From contig NZ_JABBFV010000004.1 of the NCBI RefSeq assembly GCF_012927105.1, positions 1 to 64,000 on the forward strand: a stretch of DNA of 64,000 nucleotides. Reading direction: 5' to 3'. The notes under the pieces were generated by a model. That model worked only from the letters and a program-made list of their open reading frames with translations, searched no databases and was not told where the DNA came from. Position numbers and translations under genes: made by a program. Positions within the stretch are counted from its first letter, which is position 1; the number at the start of each line of letters is the position of its first letter. Positions 52,437 through 62,000 of the stretch are shown here, one piece after another. Source of the DNA: Sphingobium psychrophilum. Its GTDB lineage: Bacteria; Pseudomonadota; Alphaproteobacteria; Sphingomonadales; Sphingomonadaceae.

Positions 52437-53849
52437 ATGAATGAGGGGAGCGCGGAAAAGGTCAACATGGCCTTTATCGCCGCGATCGTCGCGGTGGCGA
52501 CGATCGGCGGTTTCATGTTCGGCTATGATAGCGGCGTCATCAACGGCACGCAAAAGGGGCTGGAAGCGGCCTTTGACCTGGGCAAGCTGGGCATCGGCGT
52601 CAATGTCGGCGCGATCCTGATCGGGTCGTCGATCGGCGCGTTCGGTGCCGGGCGCATGGCCGACATCATCGGCCGGCGCGGCGTCATGATGCTGTCCGCG
52701 ATCCTGTTCCTGGGCAGCGCGCTGCTGGCGGGCGCGGCCGGCTCCTCCGCCATATTCATCTTCGCGCGCATCATCGGCGGCCTGGGCGTGGGCGCGGCCA
52801 GCGTCATTTCGCCGGTCTATATCTCCGAAGTCACCCCCGCCAATGTGCGCGGGCGCCTGTCCAGCGTGCAGCAGGTGATGATCATTTCCGGCCTGACCGG
52901 CGCGTTCATCGCCAATTTCGTGCTGGCGCGCTATGCCGGCGGCTCCACCGCGCCGCTGTGGCTCGACTATCCTGCCTGGCGCTGGATGTTCTGGTTGCAG
53001 GCGATTCCGGCCGCCATCTATTTCGTCGCGCTGCTCTTCATTCCCGAAAGCCCGCGCTACCTGGTCGCCCGTGGTCGCGACGCCGATGCGCTGGCGGTGC
53101 TGACCCGGCTGTTCGGCCCGTTGGAGGCCGCGCGCAAGGTCAGCGAGATCCGCGCCAGCCTGTCCGCCGACCATCATCGGCCCAAATTGTCGGACCTGAT
53201 CAGCAAGACCACCGGCAAGATCCGCCCGATCGTGTGGACCGGCATCGGCCTGGCCGTCTTTCAGCAGCTGGTGGGCATCAACGTCGTCTTCTATTATGGC
53301 GCGACGCTGTGGGAAGCGGTCGGCTTTTCCGAAGATAATGCCTTGCAGATCAACATCTTGTCGGGCGTGCTGTCGATCGGCGCATGCCTGGGCACGATCA
53401 TGCTGGTCGACAGGATCGGGCGCAAGCCGCTGCTGCTGGTCGGTTCGGCGGGCATGGCGGTGACGTTGGCGATCGTCGCCTATGCCTTCTCCACCGCCGT
53501 TACCGGCGCGGATGGCGCGGTGTCCCTGCCCGGCCATAACGGCCTGATGGCGCTGATCGCGGCGAACCTGTATGTGATCTTCTTCAACCTCAGCTGGGGT
53601 CCGATCATGTGGGTGATGCTAGGCGAAATGTTCCCCAACCAGATCCGCGGGTCGGGCCTGGCAGTTGCCGGTTTCGCCCAGTGGATCGCCAACGCCGCTA
53701 TCTCGGTCAGCTTCCCGGCGCTTGCCGTGTCGCCGGGGTTGGTCGTGACCTATACCGGCTATGCGCTGTTTGCGGCGATCAGCTTCTTCTTCGTGCGCAA
53801 GATGGTGCATGAAACGAAGGGACGCGAGCTTGAGGATATGGAAGGCTGA
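52437..53849 (+). CDS. MFS sugar/H+ symporter, XylE-like
   Basis: A 470-residue sugar porter of about 12 helices. It has GYDSGVINGTQ in helix 1, GRMADIIGRRG in loop 2-3, PESPRYL at the end of helix 6, QQLVGINVVFYYG in helix 7 and DRIGRKPLLL in loop 8-9, the sugar-porter signatures. The start ATG at 52437 follows GGAAGGATGCGTAAGG. The position after xylXBC suggests D-xylose, though glucose and arabinose porters look alike. Confidence 0.9.
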   Translation: MNEGSAEKVNMAFIAAIVAVATIGGFMFGYDSGVINGTQKGLEAAFDLGKLGIGVNVGAILIGSSIGAFGAGRMADIIGRRGVMMLSAILFLGSALLAGAAGSSAIFIFARIIGGLGVGAASVISPVYISEVTPANVRGRLSSVQQVMIISGLTGAFIANFVLARYAGGSTAPLWLDYPAWRWMFWLQAIPAAIYFVALLFIPESPRYLVARGRDADALAVLTRLFGPLEAARKVSEIRASLSADHHRPKLSDLISKTTGKIRPIVWTGIGLAVFQQLVGINVVFYYGATLWEAVGFSEDNALQINILSGVLSIGACLGTIMLVDRIGRKPLLLVGSAGMAVTLAIVAYAFSTAVTGADGAVSLPGHNGLMALIAANLYVIFFNLSWGPIMWVMLGEMFPNQIRGSGLAVAGFAQWIANAAISVSFPALAVSPGLVVTYTGYALFAAISFFFVRKMVHETKGRELEDMEG

Positions 53850-53860
53850 AGGCAGGACTC

Positions 53861-54751
53861 GTGGGTAAGGACGTCATCACCTTGCGGGCGGGAGGGCTGG
53901 AAGCGGCCCTCTCGCCCGCTATCGGCGGATCGCTGCTGCATCTGTCCTGCGATGGCGTGGACCTGCTGCGCCGCGCGCCGGACGGGACCGGCGATCCGCT
54001 CGCCATGGCCAGCTTCCCGCTGGTCCCCTATGCCAATCGCATTGCGGACGGGCGTTTCAGCTTCGACGGGCAAAGCTATCAACTGCCGCTCAATTTCGGC
54101 GACCATCCGCATAGCATCCATGGCTTTGGCTGGCAGACGGCGTGGACAGCGAGCGAGACAGCTGAAACGGCGGCGACACTGGTCCACGACCATGGCGGCG
54201 ATGCCGGATGGCCCTGGCCCTATCGGGCACAGCAGCAGGTCGCGTTGACACCGTTCGAACTGTCCATGTCGCTGTCCATCACCAATGTCGGCGATACCCC
54301 GATGCCCGCTGGCCTGGGTTTTCACCCCTATTTCCTGGCCGACGCCGCGACGACGATCCAGTTCGACGCGGACGGCCTGTGGCTCTCCACCCCCGACATG
54401 CTGCCCGACCGGAAAGCGCCTGCCGATGCGCTGGGCGACTGGTCGCGGCCCGCCATTGTGGGCGGCGATACGCTGGTCGACAATGCCTATACCGGCTGGA
54501 CCGGCAGCGCGACGATCCGGCGTGGCGACGGCCTGCGCCTGACGCTGCGGGCGACCGGGGCCGACATCCTGCATGTCTATCGCCCACCCTCCAGTGGCGA
54601 TTTCTGCCTGGAGCCCGTGAGCCATATGCCCGACGCGATCAACCGCGGCGGTATGGCGTCCTTGGCCCCCGGCGACACCGCGCATCTGACCATGACGATC
54701 GCCATCGACAAAATCGACCAGACGCTTTCGAAATCCGCCGGGATCGCCTAA
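53861..54751 (+). CDS. Aldose 1-epimerase-like mutarotase
   Basis: A 296-residue beta-sandwich enzyme that interconverts alpha and beta anomers of an aldose. YANRIADGRFSFDG (about 57-70), the active-site His in HSIHGFGW (about 84-91), GFHPYF (about 148-153) and EPVSHMPDAIN (about 245-255) are present. The start is GTG 53861, 12 bases after the transporter stop. It would speed conversion of xylose to the beta-anomer used by XylB. Confidence 0.9.
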   Translation: MGKDVITLRAGGLEAALSPAIGGSLLHLSCDGVDLLRRAPDGTGDPLAMASFPLVPYANRIADGRFSFDGQSYQLPLNFGDHPHSIHGFGWQTAWTASETAETAATLVHDHGGDAGWPWPYRAQQQVALTPFELSMSLSITNVGDTPMPAGLGFHPYFLADAATTIQFDADGLWLSTPDMLPDRKAPADALGDWSRPAIVGGDTLVDNAYTGWTGSATIRRGDGLRLTLRATGADILHVYRPPSSGDFCLEPVSHMPDAINRGGMASLAPGDTAHLTMTIAIDKIDQTLSKSAGIA

Positions 54752-54786
54752 GCTACCGCCAAAGCAGCAGCGAAGGGTTTAAGCCT

Positions 54787-55146
54787 ATGCAATTTTTGCG
54801 GACAGCCTTCTGGGTCGTTATCGCGGTGGGACTCGCATTCTTCTGCATGGCGAACTACGTGCCCGTGACCGTGCGCCTGTGGGGCGACATGGTGATGGAA
54901 ACCAAGCTGCCCGTATTGCTGATCGGCGCGTTCCTGCTAGGCGCGCTGCCTTTCTGGATCATGGCGCGGGCGACACGCTGGCGATTGAAGCGCCGGCTCG
55001 ACAGCACGCAAAAGGCGCTGGTGGTCGCCACCGCCGCCGCCGCGCCGCCACCCCCGCCCCCCATCGTCGTGTCGGACGCGCCCGTGATGGGCAGCCTGCC
55101 CGATCCGCTCGCCCCCACCACCCCAAGCCCAACAGGACCAGCATGA
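54787..55146 (+). CDS. LapA/DUF1049-family membrane protein
   Basis: A 119-residue inner-membrane protein with two hydrophobic helices (about 5-24 and 40-62) separated by NYVPVTVRLWGD, the family core, then basic RATRWRLKRRLD and a Pro/Ala-rich tail with PPPPPP. LapA proteins in other bacteria aid lipopolysaccharide-related assembly; function here is unproven. Its TGA overlaps the pyrF ATG (ATGA). A longer open frame from 54208 is a shadow over the epimerase gene. Confidence 0.88.
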   Translation: MQFLRTAFWVVIAVGLAFFCMANYVPVTVRLWGDMVMETKLPVLLIGAFLLGALPFWIMARATRWRLKRRLDSTQKALVVATAAAAPPPPPPIVVSDAPVMGSLPDPLAPTTPSPTGPA

Positions 55147-55817
55147 GCAGCCCCATCTATGTCGCCATCGACACGCCCGACCTGACCAAGGCGCAGACGC
55201 TGGCCGGCCAGGTGAAGCATCATGTCGGCGGGCTGAAGCTGGGGCTGGAATTTTTCTGCGCCCATGGCCATCATGGCGTGCATGAAATGATGAAGTTTGG
55301 CCTGCCGATCTTCCTCGACCTGAAATTGCACGACATTCCCAATACGGTGGCCAAGGCGGTGCAGGCGCTGCATGTACTGGAGCCCGCGATCCTGACCGTC
55401 CATGCCGCGGGCGGCCGGGCGATGCTGGAGGACGCCAAGGCCGCGGCGGGGGTGAAGACCAAGGTCGTGGCCGTGACCATGCTGACCAGCCTAGACGATG
55501 CAGACTTGCTGGATATCGGTGTGGGGGGCAAGGCGGAGGATCAGGTCCGCCGCCTCGCCGACCTGGCGCAGAGCGCGGGGCTGGACGGCATCGTCTGTTC
55601 GGGCGAGGAAGTCGCCGCGGTCAAGAAACATTGGTCCGACGGATTCTTCGTCGTGCCGGGCGTGCGGCCTGCGGGCGGAGCGCTGGGCGACCAGAAGCGC
55701 GCCGTGACCCCGCGCGAGGCGCTGGACCGGGGCGCGTCCATCCTGGTGGTGGGACGGCCGATCAGCCTGGCGGAGAACCCGGATATGGCGGCGCGGGAGA
55801 TTGAGGCGACGCTGTAG
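55143..55817 (+). CDS. pyrF: Orotidine 5'-phosphate decarboxylase
   Basis: A 224-residue TIM-barrel enzyme that makes UMP. The catalytic DLKLHDIPNT (about 59-68, Asp-x-Lys-x2-Asp) is complete, GLKLGLEFF (about 30-38) binds orotate, and the C-terminal RPISLAENPDMAAREI closes the phosphate loop. The start overlaps the LapA-like gene by four bases. Confidence 0.96.
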   Translation: MSSPIYVAIDTPDLTKAQTLAGQVKHHVGGLKLGLEFFCAHGHHGVHEMMKFGLPIFLDLKLHDIPNTVAKAVQALHVLEPAILTVHAAGGRAMLEDAKAAAGVKTKVVAVTMLTSLDDADLLDIGVGGKAEDQVRRLADLAQSAGLDGIVCSGEEVAAVKKHWSDGFFVVPGVRPAGGALGDQKRAVTPREALDRGASILVVGRPISLAENPDMAAREIEATL

Positions 55818-55906
55818 GTTGGAGAGCAACCATTACGCTGGGAGCGTCATGAATTGCAGGCGTTCCGCAACAGGCTACGTAGACGCATACCTTTGGAGTT
55901 GCTCGG

Positions 55907-56275
55907 GTGCGTTCAACCATTTATCTTATTTTTGCCGTGTTGCCGGCCCTGCTGGAGGGGTGCGTCACATCCTCGTCGCAAGATAGGGCTTCGGAACACA
56001 GGATCATTGGGCCTAAAGGCTACACAGTCGACTGGGACATGCCAGAGACGGGCACTTACTGGCTGCCCGTGGACACCGAGAATGAAACAAAAGCTGCCTC
56101 AGAAATTTGCAAGGCGAGCATAAGCGTTTTCATCTACCACGACATACCGCGACCGCCGCAGTTCAGCTATATAGGCTTCCGCTTTGAACAAGCGACCAAT
56201 GACGCTGCGAGATCCTGCCTGATAGCTAGGCTGAAAGCGGTCCCATCTTTAACCATTTACTCAAAGAAAAAATGA
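55907..56275 (+). CDS. Small predicted lipoprotein
   Basis: A 122-residue protein. The GTG start is followed by a lipoprotein signal IYLIFAVLPALLEGCVTSSS with Cys at residue 19. The mature part (about 100 residues) has two further cysteines (SEICKAS; ARSCLIARL). I recognise no family. The gene is AT-richer than its neighbours, like the lipoprotein-like gene at 7912. Confidence 0.65.
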   Translation: MRSTIYLIFAVLPALLEGCVTSSSQDRASEHRIIGPKGYTVDWDMPETGTYWLPVDTENETKAASEICKASISVFIYHDIPRPPQFSYIGFRFEQATNDAARSCLIARLKAVPSLTIYSKKK

Positions 56276-56316
56276 ATTCTTCACTATCATCTAGCGCCAG
56301 CTCTACAGCCGGTAAC

Positions 56317-56736
56317 CTACCGCCCCGCTTCGCCCTCATCCCCGACAAAGAAATGCTGAATCACCTCGCGCGTCAGGCGGGCCGGGCGCAGGCTGCTGGC
56401 GTCGATGCAGCACCAGCTGGACTTGACCTCGGCCAGGACTTCCTCGCCGCGCTTGATGATGGTTTCGTAGAAAGCGCGGGCGCCCTGCACCTTTTCCAGC
56501 AACACGGTCGCGATCACGTCGTCGTCCAGAAAGGTGGGCTTGCGATAGGTGATTTCATGTTTCAGCGCGACCCAGAGATGCTGGGCGACCGCTTCGGCCG
56601 GGGCCAACGCGCGCCAATGGTCCAGCACCGCCTCCTGCACCCATTTCAGGTAGCTGGCATTGTTGACATGACCCATGAAGTCAATGTCGGCCGGATCGAT
56701 GCCGATCGGAACATAGTGGGGAATCGCGTTACTCAC
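56317..56736 (-). CDS. Acyl-CoA thioesterase, hot-dog fold (YbgC/4HBT type)
   Basis: A 139-residue thioesterase with the 4-hydroxybenzoyl-CoA thioesterase signature DIDFMGHVNNASYLKWVQEA (about 15-34), whose aspartate is the usual catalytic acid, and LEKVQGARAFYETII in the core helix region. The start is taken as GTG 56736; no strong SD is seen. Extending the frame to 56838 would run through the terminator of the upstream gene. The substrate is unknown. Confidence 0.85.
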   Translation of the reverse strand: MSNAIPHYVPIGIDPADIDFMGHVNNASYLKWVQEAVLDHWRALAPAEAVAQHLWVALKHEITYRKPTFLDDDVIATVLLEKVQGARAFYETIIKRGEEVLAEVKSSWCCIDASSLRPARLTREVIQHFFVGDEGEAGR

Positions 56737-56794
56737 ATGGATGTCAATAGCAGCCCTACAGGCTGGCTGATAGAGGGCAACGTCCTGTCCCGCG

Positions 56795-56823
56795 AAAAAG
56801 GGGCCGATCTTGCGACCGGCCCC
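56795..56823 (-). terminator. Rho-independent terminator of the beta-barrel protein gene
   Basis: GGGGCCG (56800-56806) pairs with CGGCCCC (56817-56823), 10-base loop, followed on the minus strand by five Us (A5 at 56795-56799). Confidence 0.9.
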
Positions 56824-56847
56824 TCCTGTTTCAACCAATACCGGCGA

Positions 56848-57501
56848 TCAGAAACGCCAGCCGACGCTGCCGACCACCTGATGGCGATCGGTGTCGATGC
56901 CAAATTCTTCGCTGGTCGCGCCGTTGGCGAAGTCTATATGCGCGTCCTGATATTTCGAATAGCGATATTCGATCTTCGCGAAGGTGTTGGCGTTGATCGC
57001 ACGCTCCACGCCCGCACCGATGCGCCAGCCATCCAGCTTGAACGCGGTATCGGTTTCCTGGTTGGTATCGCCCGCCAGCACTTCCATCTTGGTGTTGGTA
57101 TAGCCGCCCTTCACATAGATCAGCGTGGCCGGATTGGCGAGGATACCGGCGCGCGCGCCGATATAGAGGTCACGGCCCTGCTTGACGCGACCGAAACCAA
57201 ACTGGTCGGAAAAGTCGCGGCGGCTGCTCTTGGCGGTGGAGTCGGTATATTCGCCCTCCACGCCTACGACCGCGCTGCCCAGATTGATGTCATAGCCCGC
57301 GCCGACGCCGTACAGCAGGCCGTCGATGTTCTGGTCGTCATTGCCATTGTCATTGTCCACGTCGCTGCCGGCCCCGGTGCGGTCATAGCCCAGGATTGCT
57401 TCGACGCGCGGGCCGGTGAAGGTCGAGCCGACATCCTGCGCGAAAACGGGGGTGGCGACAGTGGCGCCGGCCAGAAGGGTTGCGACCATCAACTTACGCA
57501 T
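56848..57501 (-). CDS. Small outer-membrane beta-barrel protein
   Basis: A 217-residue protein with signal peptide 1-21 (PVFA-QD) and an OmpA/OmpX-like 8-stranded barrel pattern. Alternating strands such as LYGVGAGYDINLGSAVVGVE, YIGARAGILANPATLIYVKG and FAKIEYRYSKY are visible, and it ends GSVGWRF with the terminal Phe. An acidic loop VDNDNGNDDQN (about 48-58) may bind cations. The ATG at 57501 starts a clear signal peptide. Porin or stress roles are possible; none is shown. Confidence 0.88.
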   Translation of the reverse strand: MRKLMVATLLAGATVATPVFAQDVGSTFTGPRVEAILGYDRTGAGSDVDNDNGNDDQNIDGLLYGVGAGYDINLGSAVVGVEGEYTDSTAKSSRRDFSDQFGFGRVKQGRDLYIGARAGILANPATLIYVKGGYTNTKMEVLAGDTNQETDTAFKLDGWRIGAGVERAINANTFAKIEYRYSKYQDAHIDFANGATSEEFGIDTDRHQVVGSVGWRF

Positions 57502-57605
57502 AACAGATACTCCGTGTGTCATTCTTTCCCCTCTCTCAGGGGGTGAGACGCACAAGCCGGAGCGGCCCGGTTAGTTTCATGAACGGGAGATAAACAATTG
57601 ATTAT

Positions 57606-57621
57606 GTGACCTTAATGTCAC
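57606..57621. promoter_or_regulatory. Inverted repeat GTGAC-N6-GTCAC before the beta-barrel gene
   Basis: A perfect 5-5 inverted repeat about 105 bases upstream of the start, in an AT-rich patch. The half-sites resemble those of CRP/FNR-family proteins, though the spacing of a true TGTGA-N6-TCACA site is not met. Confidence 0.4.
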
Positions 57622-57682
57622 GAAATTGCCTCCGTTCACCGCGCAATCGTGCGGATCGGGCGATAAAATGCCGGAACGATTT

Positions 57683-59077
57683 TCAACATTCCACCACGTT
57701 GACGGCCAAACCGCCGAGCGAGGTTTCCTTGTAGCGGCTTGCCATGTCCTCACCGGTCTGACGCATGGTTTCGATCACCGCGTCCAGGCTGACGATGTGG
57801 CGGCCATCGCCCTGGAGCGCGAGATAGGCAGCGTTGATCGCCTTGACCGCGCCCATGGTGTTGCGTTCGATGCACGGGATCTGGACGAGGCCACCGATCG
57901 GATCGCAGGTGAGGCCGAGATTATGTTCCATGCCGATTTCGGCGGCGTTTTCGATCTGGCCGTTGGTGCCGCCCAGCACGGCGGCCAAGCCCGCTGCGGC
58001 CATGGAACAGGCGACGCCGACCTCCCCCTGGCAGCCCATTTCGGCGGCGGAGATGGAGGCGCGCTTCTTGTAGAGAAAGCCCATCGCCGCGGCGGTCAGC
58101 AGGAAGCGGCGCTCGCCGTCGCGAGCCGCGCCGGGCACGAAGCGGCGATAATAGTGCAGCACCGCCGGGATCACGCCCGCCGCGCCGTTGGTGGGCGCGG
58201 TGACGACCCGGCCGCCCGCTGCATTTTCCTCATTCACCGCCAGCGCGAACAGGCTGACCCATTCGAATATCTGCGCCGGACCCAGCGCATCCTGTTGCAG
58301 CCGCAGCCGCTGGTGAATGGCGCGGGCGCGGCGGCGGACTTTAAGGCCGCCGGGCAGCAACCCTTCCTGCTCCAGACCGCGGTCGATCGAGGCGGTCATG
58401 GCGTCGATCACGCTGTCGAGGAAGGCGTCGGTTTCCGTCTGTGTCCGCCAGGCCCCTTCGTTGCGCAGCACCAGCGTCGCGATCGACAAGCCGGTCGCTT
58501 CGCCCTGCGCCAGCATTTCCGCGCCGGAGGAGAAGGGATAGGGCTGGACGACATTGTGGCCGAGCGGCGCAGCATCATTAGTGAGCGTTGCGCCAGGCAA
58601 CACTGCGCCGCCGCCGATCGAATAATAGTCGCGCACCAGCGGGTCTTCGCGCCCGTCGATCCAGGCGGTGAAGCGCATCCCATTACTGTGCGCTTCCAGA
58701 AATTCGCCCATGCGGAAGATGAGGTCGCGGGCTTCCTCGAACGGCAGCCAGCGATCGACGGCGCTGCCCGCGCGGATGCGGCCGTCGGTGCGAATGGCGG
58801 CGAGGATCGCGGGAATGGCGTCGGGATCGACGCCTTCGGGGCGATAGCCCGACAGGCCCAGCAGGATGGCGCTGTCGGTCGCATGGCCCCGGCCGGTCAG
58901 CGCCAGCGAACCGAATAATTCGCACTGCACCCGCTGCGGCTGGGCGGGCAGCGAGTCCATGAACATCAGCGCGGCGCGCATCGGGCCGACCGTGTGGGAA
59001 CTGGACGGGCCGATGCCGATGGTGAACAGGTCCGTCACGCTGATCGCGGCGGCGACATCGATCCGGCTCTTGGTCAC
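57683..59077 (-). CDS. sdaA: L-serine dehydratase, single-chain iron-sulfur type
   Basis: A 464-residue enzyme that deaminates L-serine to pyruvate. [13 protein letters not shown] (about 21-33) is the serine-binding region. Cluster cysteines lie in [18 protein letters not shown] and QIPCIERN, the last two 11 residues apart as in the Legionella enzyme. The protein ends in VVEC, whose final Cys is the 'tail' ligand occupying the active site in that enzyme. The start is GTG 59077, one base after the tamB stop, so it is the last gene of the tamA-tamB operon. Confidence 0.94.
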   Translation of the reverse strand: MTKSRIDVAAAISVTDLFTIGIGPSSSHTVGPMRAALMFMDSLPAQPQRVQCELFGSLALTGRGHATDSAILLGLSGYRPEGVDPDAIPAILAAIRTDGRIRAGSAVDRWLPFEEARDLIFRMGEFLEAHSNGMRFTAWIDGREDPLVRDYYSIGGGAVLPGATLTNDAAPLGHNVVQPYPFSSGAEMLAQGEATGLSIATLVLRNEGAWRTQTETDAFLDSVIDAMTASIDRGLEQEGLLPGGLKVRRRARAIHQRLRLQQDALGPAQIFEWVSLFALAVNEENAAGGRVVTAPTNGAAGVIPAVLHYYRRFVPGAARDGERRFLLTAAAMGFLYKKRASISAAEMGCQGEVGVACSMAAAGLAAVLGGTNGQIENAAEIGMEHNLGLTCDPIGGLVQIPCIERNTMGAVKAINAAYLALQGDGRHIVSLDAVIETMRQTGEDMASRYKETSLGGLAVNVVEC

Positions 59078-59078
59078 A

Positions 59079-62000
59079 TCAATAATCCTTGGAAACCCGC
59101 ACGTTGGCGCTTTCGCGACCCAGCGTGGAAATGGCGCCGAGCAGCGAGAGCCAGCGCGTCACCTGATATTCGATCCGGGTGGCGCTATAGCCCTGCCCGT
59201 CGGTGATCAGTTCGACATAGGTCTTGCGCGTCAGATATTTGCCCGCCGCGATCGATGTGCCCTGCCCCTGGGTCGGATCGGCCGCGATGATGCGGAGGCG
59301 ATCAAGGCCCGCCGCCTTGCGCACCGCGTTGATGGGATCGAGGCCGCCATTGCCCTGGAGCGATCCGACGGCGGAGGCGAGTTGCAGCGCTTCGGGTGCG
59401 GAGAGGTTGGTGATCGACGTGCCGAACAGGATGCGCGACAGCAATTCGTCCTGCGGCAGCGCGGGAACGCTGGTGAAGGTGATGTCGGGTTTGAGGCCGG
59501 TGCCGCCGACATGGATGGTGGCGCTCAGGTCGCTGACGTCCGCTTCGGCGCTGATGTCGAGCGTCGGGTTGACAGGACTCCGGCCGTCGAACTGGATATT
59601 GCCTTCGCGCAGTTCGAAGCGACGGCCGGCAAATTCATAGCCGCCGCGCACCAGTTGCGCCCGGCCAGCGATGGTCGGATTGGTGACGGTGCCGCCAAGG
59701 TCGAGGTCCGCGCGCCATTCGCTGTCCAGGCCAAGGCCGGTGACGGTCAGGCGATTGCGCGCCCGCGCCTTGATCGCCAGCGCCCAGGGGACGTTGGTGC
59801 GCGGCCGTTCGATCTCGTCACCGCGGCGGTTGACCTCTACCACCTTGAGTTCGGGGATTTGCGCCACGGCGGCGGCGCGGCCCATGGTGAAGCGGCTTTT
59901 GTTGAGCACCACGTCGCCGCCGATTGTGCCGCCCACGCCGTCCGATCGCAAGGTGATGGGACCAGTCACGGTCGCGGCGATGTCGTCACGCTCCAGCAGT
60001 GCGGCATTGTCGGCTTGTAACGCCAGGTCCATGCCCACGCCGGCGATGCCATTGAAGGTGAAGCGGCCGGTGCCATTGACGGTGCCGCCATTTTGCGCGG
60101 TGGCGGCGAAGCTGGAGATGACCAGTTGCGCGCCGGAGAAGCGACCGCGCGCCTTGACGCCTTTCAACTGCATGCCGGTGACCGGGCTGTTGATCGCGGC
60201 ATTGTCCGTCGCGAAGGTGCCGGTGATGACTGGCTCCCCCACTGTGCCGCGCATATCGGCCGACACGCCGACCATGCCCGCGATGTCGACGATCTCCACC
60301 CCGGTCAGCCGCCAGAGCGTGTCCGCGGTGCCGTTGAAGCGCAGCTGGGCGAAGAAGGGCGCACGGTTGAGGCGCGCAACCAGACCGCCTTCGGTTCCCA
60401 GCGGGTTGAGCAGCGCCTGCGCCTGGCCGATCGTCTTGCCGTCGGCGACGAAGACCATGCGGGTGGCAAGCCGTTCGCCGGTCAGCACGGCGTTGACGCC
60501 GACATCGACCGGGCGGGAACTGAGCGAGAGGCCGGAGCGAGACAGGCCACGGATGCGCAGTTCCGCCTTGCCGCTGGGCAAGCCGCCGCGCGGCTGGGCG
60601 TAGCTGAGCGACCCGGTCGCCATGCCGCCCAGTCCCAGATTGTCATAGGCGATGTCGAGCAGGGACAGCGGCAGCTTCTGCATCCGCGCCTCGATATGGG
60701 TCGCTGCGCCGCCCAGTTCGCCCGCTAGTTGCAGCGATCCGCCGGCATAGGCGATGGTCGCGGGCGACAGGCGCCAGCCATCCTCCGCCCGCGTCAGCAC
60801 GGCAGGCCGGGTCAGGCGGATCGGGCGCTTGTCGATCGTGCCGCCGGCGGTCAGACGGATGCGATCGGGCTGGACGTCCGCCTCCCCCTGCAAATCGAAC
60901 AGGCGGCCGCGCTGGCCCGACAGGCTGCCACGTATCTTGCCCTTGCCATCGACCAGGTCGGCATTGGCGGCGAACCGGCCGAGCAGCACGCCGCCGACGC
61001 GCAAGCCGCGCGCCTGTGCCGTCGCGGTGACGGTAGTGCCGGTCGGATCGAGCAGGATGGTGCCGTCCAGCGTGCCGCGCCGCACCTCTATGATGGTCGG
61101 CCCTTCGAAGCTGGCGTCGCTGGCGGTCAGTTTGAGCTGCACCTGCTGATTTTCGCCCACCGGCTTGAAATTGATATAGCCGGTGACCGGTCCCAACACG
61201 CTTAGCTGGCCGTCCAGCCCGCCGCCAATGGGGCGGATGTCGCCGCTGGCGGTGACGCCCGACACGGCGAGGTTGGCGACCCGCACCACCGCCTGCCCGC
61301 CCAGCGGCAACAGGATGACGCCCCGGCCGGTGAAGGGGCCGAGCGTCGATCCGCCGGTGGCGGTATAGCTGTAGCCATTGGCGTCGGGAATCAGCTTGGC
61401 GTGTACATCGCGCAGGCCCAGGGCGTCCATAGGCCGGGCCAGTATGACGTCGATGGTCGGCTTGTCGATCAAGCCGTCCAGCGTCAGAACCACCGGCCCA
61501 TAACGGCCGTGGCGGCCAACGCCCTCCAGATGCAGCGACTGGTCGCGATAGCGCACGCCCTGCCCCGTCAGTGTCAGCAACGGCGATTCCAGTCGCAGGT
61601 CGCGTAGCCCCAGATCGCCGTTGGGCAGCAGGTCCAGCCCGCTGCGCACGGTCGGCAGCCCACCGCCCAATGTCCGCAGAAATTCATTGTCCAACCGCCG
61701 CACCCGCGCCAGCACGTTTCCGGACAGGCCAAAGCCGCCATCGGCGCGCGGCATGGCGCGCAGCTTGGACGTCAGGTCCACGATGCCGAAGTTGGGGATG
61801 AAGAGATTGGCGATCTGGCCGTCCAGCCCGGCATCATAGCGGCCGGTCTTCAGGTCGGCGATCACCACCAGCTTGCCGCGCAGCTTGTCCGATCGCAGCT
61901 GCATGGGATTGCTGACGATCTGCTGCCCCTTGACCTGGAACACGCCATCAAGCTGGAAATTGCGTAATATGCCCGCGACCAGATCACCCTGCCCATCCAC

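Noticed and set aside
54208-55146. 312-codon frame ending with the LapA-like protein
   Set aside because: The first part is an Arg-rich shadow of the epimerase gene. The real gene starts at ATG 54787.
56317-56838. Thioesterase start at 56838
   Set aside because: It would translate through the terminator hairpin of the upstream gene and add a non-conserved N-terminus.
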